The notes under the pieces were generated by a model that saw only the letters and a program-made list of their open reading frames with translations, was not told where the DNA came from and did not search any database. From Brachionus plicatilis (Eukaryota; Rotifera; Eurotatoria; Ploima; Brachionidae): a stretch of 64,000 bases of DNA. Each line of letters starts with the position of its first letter. Within the stretch, counting starts at the first letter, position 1. This document shows, in pieces, positions 11,103 through 21,559 of this stretch. The DNA lies in NCBI GenBank assembly GCA_010279815.1, contig QEOQ01000688.1:920525-984524 (forward strand), in the 5' to 3' direction. A program made the position numbers and the translations under genes.

Positions 11103-12066
11103 TATTAAACTATTCTCAAGTACTTTTTTATTTTTAGATGACAATTAATTTTTTAAACTATTTTTTGAATAAAATTTTTTAAAATTGTTACAAGCAAATT
11201 CGGAGAAAAATTAAAACCAAAAGATTTTTATTGTTTTGTTTACATTTTATTGTTTCTGAAGAAACCTAAAAAATTGTTTTTATAAATGTATTTAGAAAAA
11301 AATGAAAATTCAATTATCTAACATGGAGCATGGTTGACTAGCTAGATTAATATAAGTAAAAATTAATTTAAATAATTTAAGGTTTGGTGACCATACAACG
11401 GATCAAAAAGGTGATTTAGAGAATGGTCCAGATTTATGGTCTTAAATTCGGGCTTTTTAGCTGTATCAGTTTAAAACCGGTATTTAAAAAAAAAATAAAG
11501 TTCATTTTTATTTTTGATTTTTTATTAAATTTATTAAGTATATTACCAAGTTTAATTTATTTGGTAATTTTTATAAAAATCATTTTCTATTTTTTTAATT
11601 AACTCACCAGTTCTAAAACTGGCCGTCTAATTAAACTTAAAAAGCAAAAGAATATTGAGACCTCTAATTATTAAAATAAATTTGATGACCGAATTTATTT
11701 TTATAAATGATCACTAATGATAAAAAAGTTAGGGTTAATTAAATTATTATTTCTTTAGATATCAAAAAATAACAATTTTAACTAAAACTTAAAAGAATTC
11801 ATGTCAGATGCATTTTTTAATTTAAAAAACAATTTTGCTTGTTATATCTGAATTGATTTTATCAAATCATTGTTTTAAATAAAAAAAAATTAAACATTAT
11901 TATAATTAAATATTATTTTATTTTTCCATTTGTAAAAGAATGAAGAAAAATTTTAAAAATTAAAAATATTTTGATGAATTTAAATCATCTTAGATAATCA
12001 TCTGATCAAAATGAGTTTAAGCAATTTTCAAAAATTTAAGATAATTAAAAAAAGCACAAAAAAATT
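11103..12066. other. 3' flank and AT-rich intergenic DNA
   Basis: An AATAAA hexamer near 11168 could end the BTB-gene transcript. Otherwise this is low-complexity AT-rich sequence with no gene seen. Confidence 0.4.
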
Positions 12067-12137
12067 GCGTCAGCCGGGAGTCGAACCCGGATCTGCTGCT
12101 TGGAAGGCAACAATGATAACCGCTACACCACTGACGC
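12067..12137 (-). tRNA. tRNA-Gly (UCC)
   Basis: The minus strand folds as a complete cloverleaf. The acceptor stem is GCGTCAG paired with CTGACGC. The D arm contains GTGTAGCGGTTATCAT. The anticodon loop CTTCCAA carries TCC. The T arm CCGGGTTCGACTCCCGG contains the B-box GGTTCGACTCC. There is no intron. A run of seven T follows the 3' end and serves as the RNA polymerase III terminator. It is identical to the second copy at 14457-14527. Confidence 0.95.
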
Positions 12138-12378
12138 TACAATGAACCAAAAGACTATGAAGAAACAACAAATCTTAAAAAATGAATCAAAAAACATAAA
12201 AATATTTCTAGAAAATAAATTAAAAAAAGTATTAAAATACCATTTATTTAATAAATCGAATTAAAATTTCAAATTTTCTATACTTCAAAATAATATTAGT
12301 TAAAAGAATTTTAAACAAAGTATTTAATTTAGGTATAAATTTAGTGTGAATTGATAAAAAATATCAATAGAAAATAAA

Positions 12379-12684
12379 ATGTATTTTAGCTATCCAATAT
12401 ATTACAGAACTCAAGTTTGCAGAACTATTCCAGTTCTTCCAGTTGCAGTACCAGCACCAGTTCATGTTCCAGTAGCAGTTCCAACTTATGTGGCACAACC
12501 TGTTGCAGTACCTGTTGCAGTTCCAGTTGCTGTTCCAGTTGCTGTTCCTGTCGCTGTTCCAAAGCCAGTAATGAAAATTCAAACTTCAAAACTTACTTTG
12601 AAAGAAGTTCCAGTTAAAAAAATAGTTAAAGAGTTACATTGGCAAATAGAGAAAGGTGAAGAAATTACCGTTCCATGTTATTAA
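12379..12684 (+). CDS. small VAVP-repeat protein
   Basis: A single-exon frame of 101 aa with no recognised family. The N-terminus is MYFSYPIYYRTQVCRTIP. The middle is a Pro/Val/Ala repeat with five PVAVP-type units in a row after a looser set (PAPVHVPVAVPTYVAQP). The C-terminus is charged and non-repetitive (KLTLKEVPVKKIVKELHWQI...). Repeats of this composition occur in structural, cuticle-like or extracellular proteins, but there is no convincing signal peptide here. An AATAAA lies about 30 nt after the stop. The codons of the repeats vary (GCAGTTCCA, GCTGTTCCT, GCAGTACCT), which suggests protein-level constraint. Expression is not shown by the sequence. Confidence 0.5.
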   Translation: MYFSYPIYYRTQVCRTIPVLPVAVPAPVHVPVAVPTYVAQPVAVPVAVPVAVPVAVPVAVPKPVMKIQTSKLTLKEVPVKKIVKELHWQIEKGEEITVPCY

Positions 12685-12753
12685 ATTAAGCATTTTTTAA
12701 ATCAAAGATTTTTTAAATAAATCAAAATCTTAAAAAACATTTATTTAATTAGA

Positions 12754-12824
12754 TCCCGCGTGGTCTAGTGGTTAGGATTTGACGCTCTCACCGTCAAGGC
12801 CCGGGTTCAATTCCCGGCACGGGA
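12754..12824 (+). tRNA. tRNA-Glu (CUC)
   Basis: The cloverleaf is complete. The acceptor TCCCGCG pairs with CACGGGA with one C-A mismatch. The D arm includes GGTCTAGTGGTTAGGATT, close to animal tRNA-Glu. The anticodon arm TGACGCTCTCACCGTCA carries CTC. The T arm is CCGGGTTCAATTCCCGG. A T-run terminator follows within 10 nt. Confidence 0.95.
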
Positions 12825-12829
12825 AAATT

Positions 12830-14335
12830 TTTTTAAATTATAATCTTTTAATATTTTTTTAATTCAAAAGTCCACAAGATTACTATTATTCTATTTATTT
12901 ATATTATTTTTAATTGTTAATAGCCATTTAATACGTATACCTGAAAACCCCCTAATTTAAAAAAAGCAAATTAGAGTGCAATTCAAAATTTAAATTTTCA
13001 ATATTAAATGTATTTAAAATTTTTCAAAATTAGATTCCTCTTATCAAGAGCTTCAATTTGGTACCAATGCTGCGATACCTGATTTACTCATTTAGAAAAA
13101 AAATCCAAAATATTTTTTAAACACAAGAACTCAATTCTGTAATTTTGTACGACCCTTGCACGCCATCAATTCTTGCACATTAACAGTTAGTTTATCCGAT
13201 TCTCTATCCTTTAAAATCATTTTCATCATTCTCATGAACACCCTTAGAAAATTAAAACTTTAAAAAAAAATTTAAAATTTAAAAAAAAACACATTATGAG
13301 TACTTTAACTCTATTTGTAACTGGGATGCTAATTTTTTTAAATTTTGTGAGGTATGTGCCTTTATCAGGTACCCATGTATTTTTAATTATACTTTTAATT
13401 GATTTATTTTTATAACTTGGATAGAATTTTGATACAAATACGAATTTTTATTTTTTAGGTATGCTTATTATACAGGCGAGAATTAAAAACAAATAAAGAG
13501 AAATAAAAAGTTAAAATTAAAAAAGTTAAATAAAAGATTTAAGTCAACAATTTAAATAAAATATTCTTCTTTTATTATTTAAAATGAATTTTTCATATAC
13601 ACCAATGTAACTGTATAATTAATGATTCTTGAAAGTTTCTTAGTATTTCTTTTATTTTCATCTTTTAGATTTATTTTTTTATTCCAAAAGAGCTAAATCA
13701 CAATAATTATCTCAATTATCAGTTATTTTAAACATATATTTTATAATTTTATGTGATTGTTAAAATAGCATTAATAATATAATTGGAACAGCCTTAAAAT
13801 TTCTGAATTTTGAGAAAATTAGTAAAATATTGAAAAAAAATTTTGAGTTCAAATTTTTTAAACCATTATAATCACAGAAGTATTTTTAATTTCTTTTCTT
13901 TTTTTAAATAGAAATAAAGAGTTTTTATGCGTAATTTTTATCTTTTATTGAACAATTTTATATTATTATGATTATTAAAATAATTAATTAATTCAAATAT
14001 TTAGAAAATTGCTGAATCAAAGGACAAAATGTTAATGTGAAAAACGTTAAAAAATTTTTGAAAAGTCTAAAAAACTCATGGGTCTTTATGTTAATATTTT
14101 TTTAATGATGTTTAATTATTAAAATAATTAAATCTTTTTAAAAATTTAAAGTACTTTTTGATATTATATTGGGCGACAAAAAATATTCGATTATTTTTTG
14201 TTCGGTTTTTATTTAATTTAACTTTTAATAGTGAAAAAAAAGTCTTAAAAACTTCTCTGGTCTACTAGTGCTAAACAATCTAAATTTTCTTTATAACTAG
14301 GAATATTTATAACAAATAAACCGCTTTTACATATA
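12830..14335. other. AT-rich intergenic DNA between tRNA genes
   Basis: I see low-complexity AT-rich sequence without a supported gene or a clear repeat. Confidence 0.4.
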
Positions 14336-14407
14336 TCCGTGATAGTATAGTGGTGAGTATCCCCGCCTGTCACGCGGGAGACCGGGGTTCAATTCCCCGT
14401 CACGGAG
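14336..14407 (+). tRNA. tRNA-Asp (GUC)
   Basis: The acceptor TCCGTGA pairs with TCACGGA, followed by discriminator G. The D arm is AGTATAGTGGTGAGTATC. The anticodon stem CCCGC...GCGGG holds loop CTGTCAC with anticodon GTC. The T arm is CGGGGTTCAATTCCCCG. A TTTTTTT run follows 3 nt after the gene as terminator. It is convergent with the tRNA-Gly copy 50 nt away. Confidence 0.95.
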
Positions 14408-14456
14408 TATTTTTTTCATCAAAAAAATATCCATTTAAATTTTTGAAAAAAAAACT

Positions 14457-14527
14457 GCGTCAGCCGGGAGTCGAACCCGGATCTGCTGCTTGGAAGGCAA
14501 CAATGATAACCGCTACACCACTGACGC
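14457..14527 (-). tRNA. tRNA-Gly (UCC), second copy
   Basis: The sequence is identical across all 71 nt to the gene at 12067-12137, including the TCC anticodon and both internal promoter boxes. A T9 run lies immediately beyond its 3' end. It converges with tRNA-Asp at 14336-14407. Confidence 0.95.
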
Positions 14528-14612
14528 TATGAAAATTAAAAGAATATAAATTTTGTTTTACTTTAACACTCTAAAGTCCGCGGTGTCAATTTGACACTTT
14601 TTGAGTATTTAT

Positions 14613-15503
14613 TAGGGTTGTTAATTGAAGTTTCAAAACTTCGAAATTTTTTCATACTTTTCGACTTCAGGTAAAATTAAGAACTTTGAAATTTTAAAAT
14701 TTTAAATTGAAATAAATTCCTACTTGAAATTAAATTTAGTTTTGAAAAAATTAAGTTTCAATATTTATTTTTATTATTTTAAATAATTTCGGATACAAAA
14801 AAATGGGTTCGATTTAAAATTTAGAAGTTTAGAATTTTGAAGAATGAAATAATAAAGTTAAAAATTATAAAGTCCTAGGACTTTCTTCTTGTTCATTTGC
14901 CATCTCCTCAAAATCGAAGCAAAAACGTTTACTTAGTCTAATATTTTCATGTGATAATTTTGAAATTTTATGTTTTTCTGCTAAATGTTTAACCAACTCA
15001 ATTGTTGAACTGTTATAAATAGTTATAACTAGTTAACATATATTACACTTGTCAGACGATTCATTTATTTTGACAACATTTTGGCTTTGCCAAACCCACG
15101 ATATTGGTTCTATTTTTTTGCGCCTTTTCAATGTTGAGACCGGAGTTGAATCCGTCAGGCTAGTAGACGTATTTGTTAAATTTAGTAAATGTAGATATTT
15201 ATATTTATTTTTTATTTGTCAATTTTAATTAGAAAAGAAATTTTTAAATTAGAAATTTCAGACCTCAAGATTTCAAACTTCTAAATTTTAAACTTGATAA
15301 TTTCAAACTTGAAACTTTTGATTCAAGTATAAAATTTCGAAGTACAAAGTTCTACCGGCTTTAAATTTTTAAAATTTCACTTCATTTTTAATATTTCAGT
15401 TTCAATTTTCTTTTGTCAAAAAATTTCGAAGTGTTGAAAAATAAACTAGAAGTTTTCTCAAAAACTTCAAAAAATTTGAAATCCAGTTCAGTTAACAACC
15501 CTA
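14613..15503 (-). mobile_element. hAT-like transposon relic nested in the piggyBac-like element
   Basis: The termini are TAGGGTTGTTAA on the left and TTAACAACCCTA on the right, flanked by a perfect 8-bp duplication GTATTTAT (14605-14612 and 15504-15511). Eight-bp duplications and such termini are typical of hAT elements. On the minus strand, about 15140-14860 encodes a BED-type zinc finger: WVWQ, then CNIC, then STIELVKHLAEKH, with one in-frame stop between the Cys pair and the His pair. The 891-bp length leaves no room for a transposase catalytic domain, so it cannot move by itself. Confidence 0.85.
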
Positions 15504-15628
15504 GTATTTATTATAAATCTTTATATTTTTTTTTTGAAAAAATTTTTTGGTAATTTTATTTCACAAACTTAATTTTTTATCAAAAAAAAAAACAAAAATT
15601 GATATTTTGAATTAAAAATTGAATCTTC

Positions 15629-16153
15629 ATGCAAAAAAAAAAATATATCTCTAAGGACCGGCGGTGTCAATTTGACACTTTTAAGGCCCTAAAAGCCTTG
15701 AGAAACACCGATGACACTCAATCTATAGCCTCAGATGATGCGGATTTTTTGGATGAATTTGATGAGGATCCTAATGAAAGAGATATTCTTTTTGAAGAAC
15801 AAGAGGAATAAGAAGAAGAAGTGAATCAACATATCATTGATTCGATTGAAAGTACAAACAATAGGATAAACGGGGACCAAAATTTTGACAAGACAAGTAA
15901 AATTGGATTTGTTTTGGCTAAGTTAAAGAATGGAGAAAATTTATCACAAAGAAAGAAAATTAATTTCAATGAGAAACCCGGACCAGCTAGCTATGAAACA
16001 AGGAACGAAAACAATACCAAGTTTTCAGTGTTTATGGTGATTTTTGATATGTTCAATTCGTTTTCAATAGACTTAACATTTATTCAGAATAAAATAATTA
16101 TTTATTTTATCATATTTAGTCTTTTTAACTTCAAAAACCTAAATTTTGTCTAG
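15629..16153 (+). pseudogene. piggyBac-like transposase N-terminal remnant
   Basis: One frame, interrupted by a single TAA at 15809-15811, runs through the piggyBac-like element. It has an acidic N-terminal region (SDDADFLDEFDEDPNERDI) and then KKINFNEKPGPASYETR before IFDMFNSF. This resembles the start of the conserved part of piggyBac transposases, where a GP motif precedes an F-rich helix. The catalytic region does not follow. The apparent start lies just before the repeated 38-bp motif, so the true start is unknown. Confidence 0.5.
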
Positions 16154-16299
16154 TATTTTGCAAGTTTTTATAAAAAGTGTCAATTTGATACCGCAGGTCC
16201 TTAGAGATATAAAATGTATCGGGCTTTTGAGTGTTAAAAATAAATTTATTAATAAAAAAGCATTCATAATTAATTGACAATTTAGAGAGTGCCAATGTC

Positions 16300-18462
16300 C
16301 TAGAAAAGCATATCTTTGCCACATTCGCCAATCGCTTCAATAAGCTTTACAAATCCAGTGTCTTTGGGAGTTTCTAATCCGCGTGTCCATCTTTTTTTCA
16401 TTACTTTAATGAATTCTCTGTTGCTCAATCGACTATCTCCATTTTCATCAAACAAATTAAAAATTACATCAATCACATGATCACTGAGCATGCTATTTGC
16501 CACTGTTTTAGAAACATGCTTCAGTACCACTTAAAATAACAGAAAATTTTTTATTTAGCTTAATTTTTGAGCAAACAAAGTTACTTTTGTCAATGGATGC
16601 ACCTGCAATGGTGTAAAATTTAAGTGCTGTATCAATATCATCAATGCAACGCAACACCTTGAAAAACTCTTGAAAATCATGCAAAGTGATTCCTGCTGAA
16701 TTTTCTTCATCGTAAATTTTTTCGATTCTCTTGAGCATTTTTTTGGTCTTTCCAGCACTAAACCCCGCATAGGCCAGAATCATTTCACAAAATGTAAGCT
16801 CACTAATCACTTGTTCACCATTTTTTTCCTTTCGTTCACAAAAGTCAAACTCCATTTTGAACACTTCGTCTTGAAGTTTTTTTTGAAAATCAGTGAACTT
16901 TTTGGCAGTGAGATACGCACTTAAATCTTTGCCAAAAAAATACTCATTCAATGCTGAATTTTCTCTTATTATGTTTCCTGTCATCCTAGTGTCTCTGTGT
17001 CTCTGGCCCAGCGAAGTTTGACTTCGTATTATCATTTGAAGCTAACAAAATATAAATGAATTTTATTTAAAAGAAAAAATAATTTTCCAACTTGCTCAAA
17101 CTCCTGAATGTCCAAATTTCCATTTCCATCACTGTCGAACATGTGAAAAGCTATAACAAAATGACGAACAGGAACTTTTTGGATGAAATAAAAAATTTTA
17201 TCAAAACAAAATAAATTAATTTTACTAGATAATAAAGTGATTAAAAAAATATAATCTGAAAAAGAAATAAGTCCATGATTGCCAAGATGTCTGAAAGCGC
17301 TTTCTTCATCCAAATTCAAATCCAATTTTTGCATCTTAAATTAATAATTTAATTTTTTTTTTTTTAATTTAAATATGGTATTGTGAATTTTAAATACAAA
17401 TTGAAAAAAAAATTCTTCATTTTTTAATAAATTAAAATTAAATTTAATAAAAAACACTAGAAAAAATACTGCAACATACTTTGTTGCCTCTTTTTTACCT
17501 AAAATAATTTTTCCCATGTAAAAAATGACAAAAAATAAATATTCAATAAGATTTAAATACATTATCGATTTGATTTACTTAAAAAAAAGGAAAATAAAAA
17601 TTTCATTTTAGGCAAAAAAGTATGTTGCTGTATTTTTTCTAGTGTTTTTTATTAAATTTAATTTTAATTTATTAAAAAATGAAGAATTTTTGTTGAATTT
17701 GTTCTTGAAATTCACAAAATCTATAAAGATAAAAAAAATTACATTAGGGTCAAATCTCTGGTAGCTATCCAAACCAAGTCCCTCTGGCTGCTTGACTCCA
17801 TAAGTCAAAGACCGAATTAAATCATCTGGTTTCATGAATACTTCGTAGTCGTTTAGCTTTTCATTCCAAATTTTTAAAGTAGCAAAATAGCGGAAAACCT
17901 TGTCTGGAGTTGAATAATGTCTTATTTTATTTTCATACTGAATTATTTTTCTGTCACGAAAAGACTGTTTTGACTTCTTCTCGTCCACTTGTGATTCATT
18001 TTTGTCTGAATCAGATATATCCACCTCTGATCCCTCGATTTCTTTGGCTCGAGGCATGTCTATTTTGCTGTACAACCTCTTCATGTCTTTCATTTTTTGC
18101 TCAGGTTCTTGACCACGTAGTGAAAAATTCTCAAAATCAAAAAATGTCAAGAAAGTCATACTACCGACAATAAAAGCGTACCAAAAGTACGCATACTTGC
18201 TTATTTGCTGCTTGTATCGTCCATGTCCGAATTTAGTATAGCCTGGGCCTCCTCGGATTGTGTATTGTTTTTGGTTGGTGCTAAAGTTTACAGCTAACAG
18301 GTTTTCATAAACTTTAAATGGGATTAGCAGTGGATTTTTTATAATATTGGACTTGATTGAATTGGTGGGTAAAGTTACCAAAAGAACACTAGATGGCCGT
18401 ATGGTTCCGAAGAGATATTTTCTCTTCATTAAGTTGGTATTTATTAAAAATTTAACATTCAT
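16300..18462 (-). CDS. MICU1: MICU1-like mitochondrial calcium uptake regulator
   Basis: Five exons join in frame (18462-17743, 17334-17226, 17174-17092, 17041-16585, 16529-16300), giving about 532 aa. MICU1 is the EF-hand gatekeeper of the mitochondrial calcium uniporter in the intermembrane space. The N-terminus is basic and hydroxylated ([20 protein letters not shown]), fitting a targeting peptide, followed by a hydrophobic segment ([17 protein letters not shown]). Family signatures follow: [16 protein letters not shown], first EF-hand [40 protein letters not shown], and second EF-hand [13 protein letters not shown] near the C-terminus. Both calcium loops keep their acidic ligands. The ATG at 18462 is the first in frame; upstream the frame continues only without ATG. 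Intron 1 holds a fold-back repeat. The 3' end lies 66 bp from a piggyBac-like terminus. MICU2/3 paralogues are less likely given the IIRSQTS region. Confidence 0.93.
17379..17719. repeat. fold-back element in MICU1 intron 1
   Basis: The arms are inverted. The left begins GGTATTGTGAATTTTAAATA and includes AAAAATTCTTCATTTTTTAA. The right ends TGAAGAATTTTTGTTGAATT followed by GAAATTCACAA. Inner sequences also pair (CTGCAACATACTTTGTTGCC against GTATGTTGCTGTATTT). The same element is at 49299-49624, with a partial copy at 40691-40765. It is non-coding and typical of a short non-autonomous fold-back transposon. Confidence 0.8.
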
Positions 18463-18987
18463 GTTTGCCAAAGTTAATCTTGTTTTTACTCATTTTTTAT
18501 TCCAAGATATTTTTTTGGTTCATAAAATTAATATTATGCAAAATTATTTCTAATTTAATGCTAAAACTTAATTTGTCTTAGAATATTGGTGAATAAGAGG
18601 TATATCATTCAGGTGAATAACACCTGAATAAGATTTTAATGGCTTATTTTTATTTTGAAGAAAAAAATAATTTTTGTTGATTATTTTCTTTCAAACAATA
18701 GAAAAAAAAGATAAAATTTTTATTCGAATATCAATTGTTTTATTATTATAATAAAGGAAAGATAAATTTTAATTTTATTTTATTTTTTAATTCTTTCAAG
18801 GCCTTCCGCTTTGGCATTTCTAGGCCTGACAAACTTAAATATAATTAATTAAAACTTCTTTTTTCCTATCTACGCTTTAAAACTGCACTAAATCGAATGA
18901 AATTCGTAATTTGTTAAAGCTGGTCTGTATTCATGTTTATCTGTCTTGATAGTGGTAGAGTTTTTTCCAGAGTTGTTTAAAAGTATT

Positions 18988-19322
18988 AAGTCAAGTCCAA
19001 GTCCGGACTTAAATTTTTTTTTTCAAAAATCCAAAAATTTTTCAATTTCTTTTTTAGAAAATTCTTAAATTATTTTAAAATAATAAATTGTGTTAATCTA
19101 GATAATTCGAAGTTCTGAGATCCTTAAGTCAATTTTTTCTCAAGTTTTACAAATTAATCAAATAATGTTCCTTTTTTTCCCATTAATCTAGAGTAATTAA
19201 GAAAATTATATTTAGCGGAAGATCACGAAAATTTTCGCCTTATTCTCAACTACTCTCAAAACATTATTTCCAGTCATTTTTCATTGCTTAGCATGATCGG
19301 AATTCCGGACTTGGACTTTATT
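18988..19322. repeat. 335-bp segment with terminal inverted repeats
   Basis: AAGTCAAGTCCAAGTCCGGA on the left is mirrored by TCCGGACTTGGACTT on the right (15 bp of perfect complementarity). The interior is AT-rich and non-coding. This is compatible with a small MITE. A target duplication was not identified. Confidence 0.45.
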
Positions 19323-20079
19323 TTAGGACTTTTAAAGAAACGTTTTTTTTCCAATATATAGATCAGAAACAAAAAAATTTCTTATGGTTTCAACTAGTTT
19401 TGGGTTCCTATCACATCGCTATCAATAAAATTTTTCTTCCAATATTACCAACTAATCAACTTTCATGTCTAGCAAAGTTTGCTAGACCGGTCTGGCTTTT
19501 TTAGTCTTAAAACTTATTCTGAAGAATTTTTGTTAGTAAAGATAAAAATAATATTCTTTTAAATGATTTTATTCAAATGACTTCAGCGAAGTTGCTTCGG
19601 TGAATTTTTAAGAGTATTAAAAGTAAAAATTTGAGCATTTAATTAATATACTGAGCACATTATAGTTCCTCTATTGAATAGGTGATAAATAAAATAATAA
19701 TACATAATACATAGATTTTTTGAAAAATGTATTGAGCAAAAACGCCATCGAATTTTGAAATACTAAAATAATTAATATAGTATTCATTTCACACAAGGAT
19801 TTTTAATGAATTTACGTATAAATGTAATTTAACAAAAATTTAGGAAAAATTACTTTTGTAAAATTAAATTTTATCAATTAATTTTTGTTGTAAAATAACC
19901 CGTTTTTCACCAACTAAACAACTAAACTGAATTTAAAAAATTTAATTAAATTTAGTTGTTGAACTTTATTTAGTTAAAATTTAACAATAACTATTTTTTT
20001 AGCCAATTTATGAAAAAAAAATTTTTTTTTAAATTTTCGATTTTTCGAAAAAAAAGACATCTTTTCAAAAATTTTGAAT

Positions 20080-20283
20080 TTTGAATTGGCCGTTTTGAAT
20101 TTTACCAAATTTTACCAAAATTATCTCAAAATCCTGAAAATTTACGCAATTTTTTGTAAAATACCTCATTTTCACTTTTCGTATTTTACGTTAATTTACG
20201 TAAAATGTGGTAAAATTTGGTTAATTTACGGTATTTTACGTAATTTTTCGTCAAATACTGTTATCAAATCACCACTGTATAAT
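20080..20283. repeat. TTTACGTAAA-rich repeat with mariner-like end
   Basis: It is dense in TTTACG and ACGTAAA motifs and ends AAATCACCACTGTA, which resembles the AAATCGGCACTGTA terminus of the MITE at 53895-54413. It is probably a diverged relative. The left limit is uncertain. Confidence 0.45.
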
Positions 20284-21559
20284 TGAAAAATATTTTTTTT
20301 TAATTTATTTCTTTAGTACTGAATTTCACAAAAAAAAATTTAGATTTTATTAAGTTTTTGTGAATTTGTTAACTGATCCGTCCTTTGTATCATAAAATGT
20401 TCTAAAAATTATTTTAAGGATTTGTATCATTAAAACTTTTTTCAAATAATGTGATGAAAAGACTAAGAATTAAATTTTTAAAAAATCAATTTTAAAAAAA
20501 TATTGTTAAATATTGGGAAAAAAACTAATAGTTTTTTGAAAGAAAAGAAACGTTTGTTCTGTTTTCAGAAATTTTTGATATAAAATTTTAAAAGATTTCT
20601 GTTGACTTCTTTTTTTATCGATTCAATAAGCAAGTTTTGGTTATTAACTTTTTTATTAATTATTTTTTCTATTTCATACGAACCAAGTAGATCTTCTAAT
20701 TTGTCTGAATTTAATTTAAAAAGAAACTAGGAGAATAAGGTTTATAAGTAGATTCAATAAGTTAAATAACATTAATAAAAGTTTGAGTGTGTTTTAGGTA
20801 AACTTTTTAGAGAGGTTAATGTTTAAATTTGTTTATAATGAAAGATCAATAAAGCTTGTTAAGATAAAAAGTTAAGTAAAATAGATATGATTAGCAATTT
20901 TGTTCTTGGCTAACTAAAATCTTTGTTGGAACTAGCTAATTGCATTAAAGGAAACTATTGGTAAAGTAGAAAGTGAGATAGTATCAGGTGGAGCAGTGTT
21001 GTATAAAATTAATTATTTATGTATAATCTTAATAATTGGGCAATTTATTTAATTTTTGGCAAATAAAAAATTTGGAATATTTTATTCAAAATTTTGTGAT
21101 AACGATTTTAATCGTCGCTTAAAAAAAGTCTTATTTTAATCAAAAATTTATCTAAAATTAGAATATTTTTTTTTAATGTTGTGTGAATTTGTTCAAAATT
21201 TACGGCATTTTTTAATTAAAAAATTGTGTTATTCAATCTTAATTTGCTTTTAATAAAAATCGAAAATAAAACCTACCTATGTGTATTTATTAAAATACAG
21301 ACATTTTTTCAGCTTTTTATTTAATTTTCAAAATTGGTTCAAAATAAACTTAACCAAAAAGCAAAACAAAAAATGAATTTTATTCTAAGTACAAATGGCG
21401 ATTTTATTATTTCACTTAAAATAAAATATTAACATTTTTTTAGCATAAAAAAGACGAAAAAAAATTCAAATAATTGCATCATTGCATTACCAAAATCCAA
21501 ATTTCTTTTCTCGCTACTTAAAAACACCTTTAACTTTTAGACTTTCTAATCTACACACA

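Larger units (their letters stand above)
14567..16233 (+). mobile_element. degenerate piggyBac-like transposon
   Basis: TTAA flanks both ends (14563-14566 and 16234-16237), the target duplication of piggyBac elements. The short termini are inverted: CACTCTAAAGTCCG on the left, CACTCAAAAGCCCG on the right strand, 12 of 14 the same. Inside, a 38-bp motif (CTCTAAGGACCGGCGGTGTC then AATTTGACACTTTT) occurs three times: near 14570 (diverged), at 15645-15682, and inverted at 16173-16210 with 35 of 38 positions equal to the second. An acidic reading frame at 15629-16153 resembles the N-terminus of piggyBac transposases. The catalytic DDD core is missing and a hAT-like element is inserted, so it is dead or non-autonomous. 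Its right end abuts the MICU1 3' region. Confidence 0.75.
18463..21559. other. AT-rich intergenic DNA between MICU1 and cyclin L
   Basis: The two genes diverge from this 3.1-kb gap, which must hold both promoters. I see no coding exon. Repeats in it are listed separately (18988-19322, 20080-20283). No convincing TATA box or initiator could be assigned. Confidence 0.4.

Noticed and set aside
12364..12582. Minus-strand open frame rich in Asn, Trp and Tyr opposite the VAVP gene
   Set aside because: It is the antisense shadow of the PVAVP codon repeats.
15001..15160. BED zinc finger considered as a host gene exon
   Set aside because: It lies inside an element with hAT-type ends and an 8-bp duplication and contains an in-frame stop, so it is a transposon remnant.
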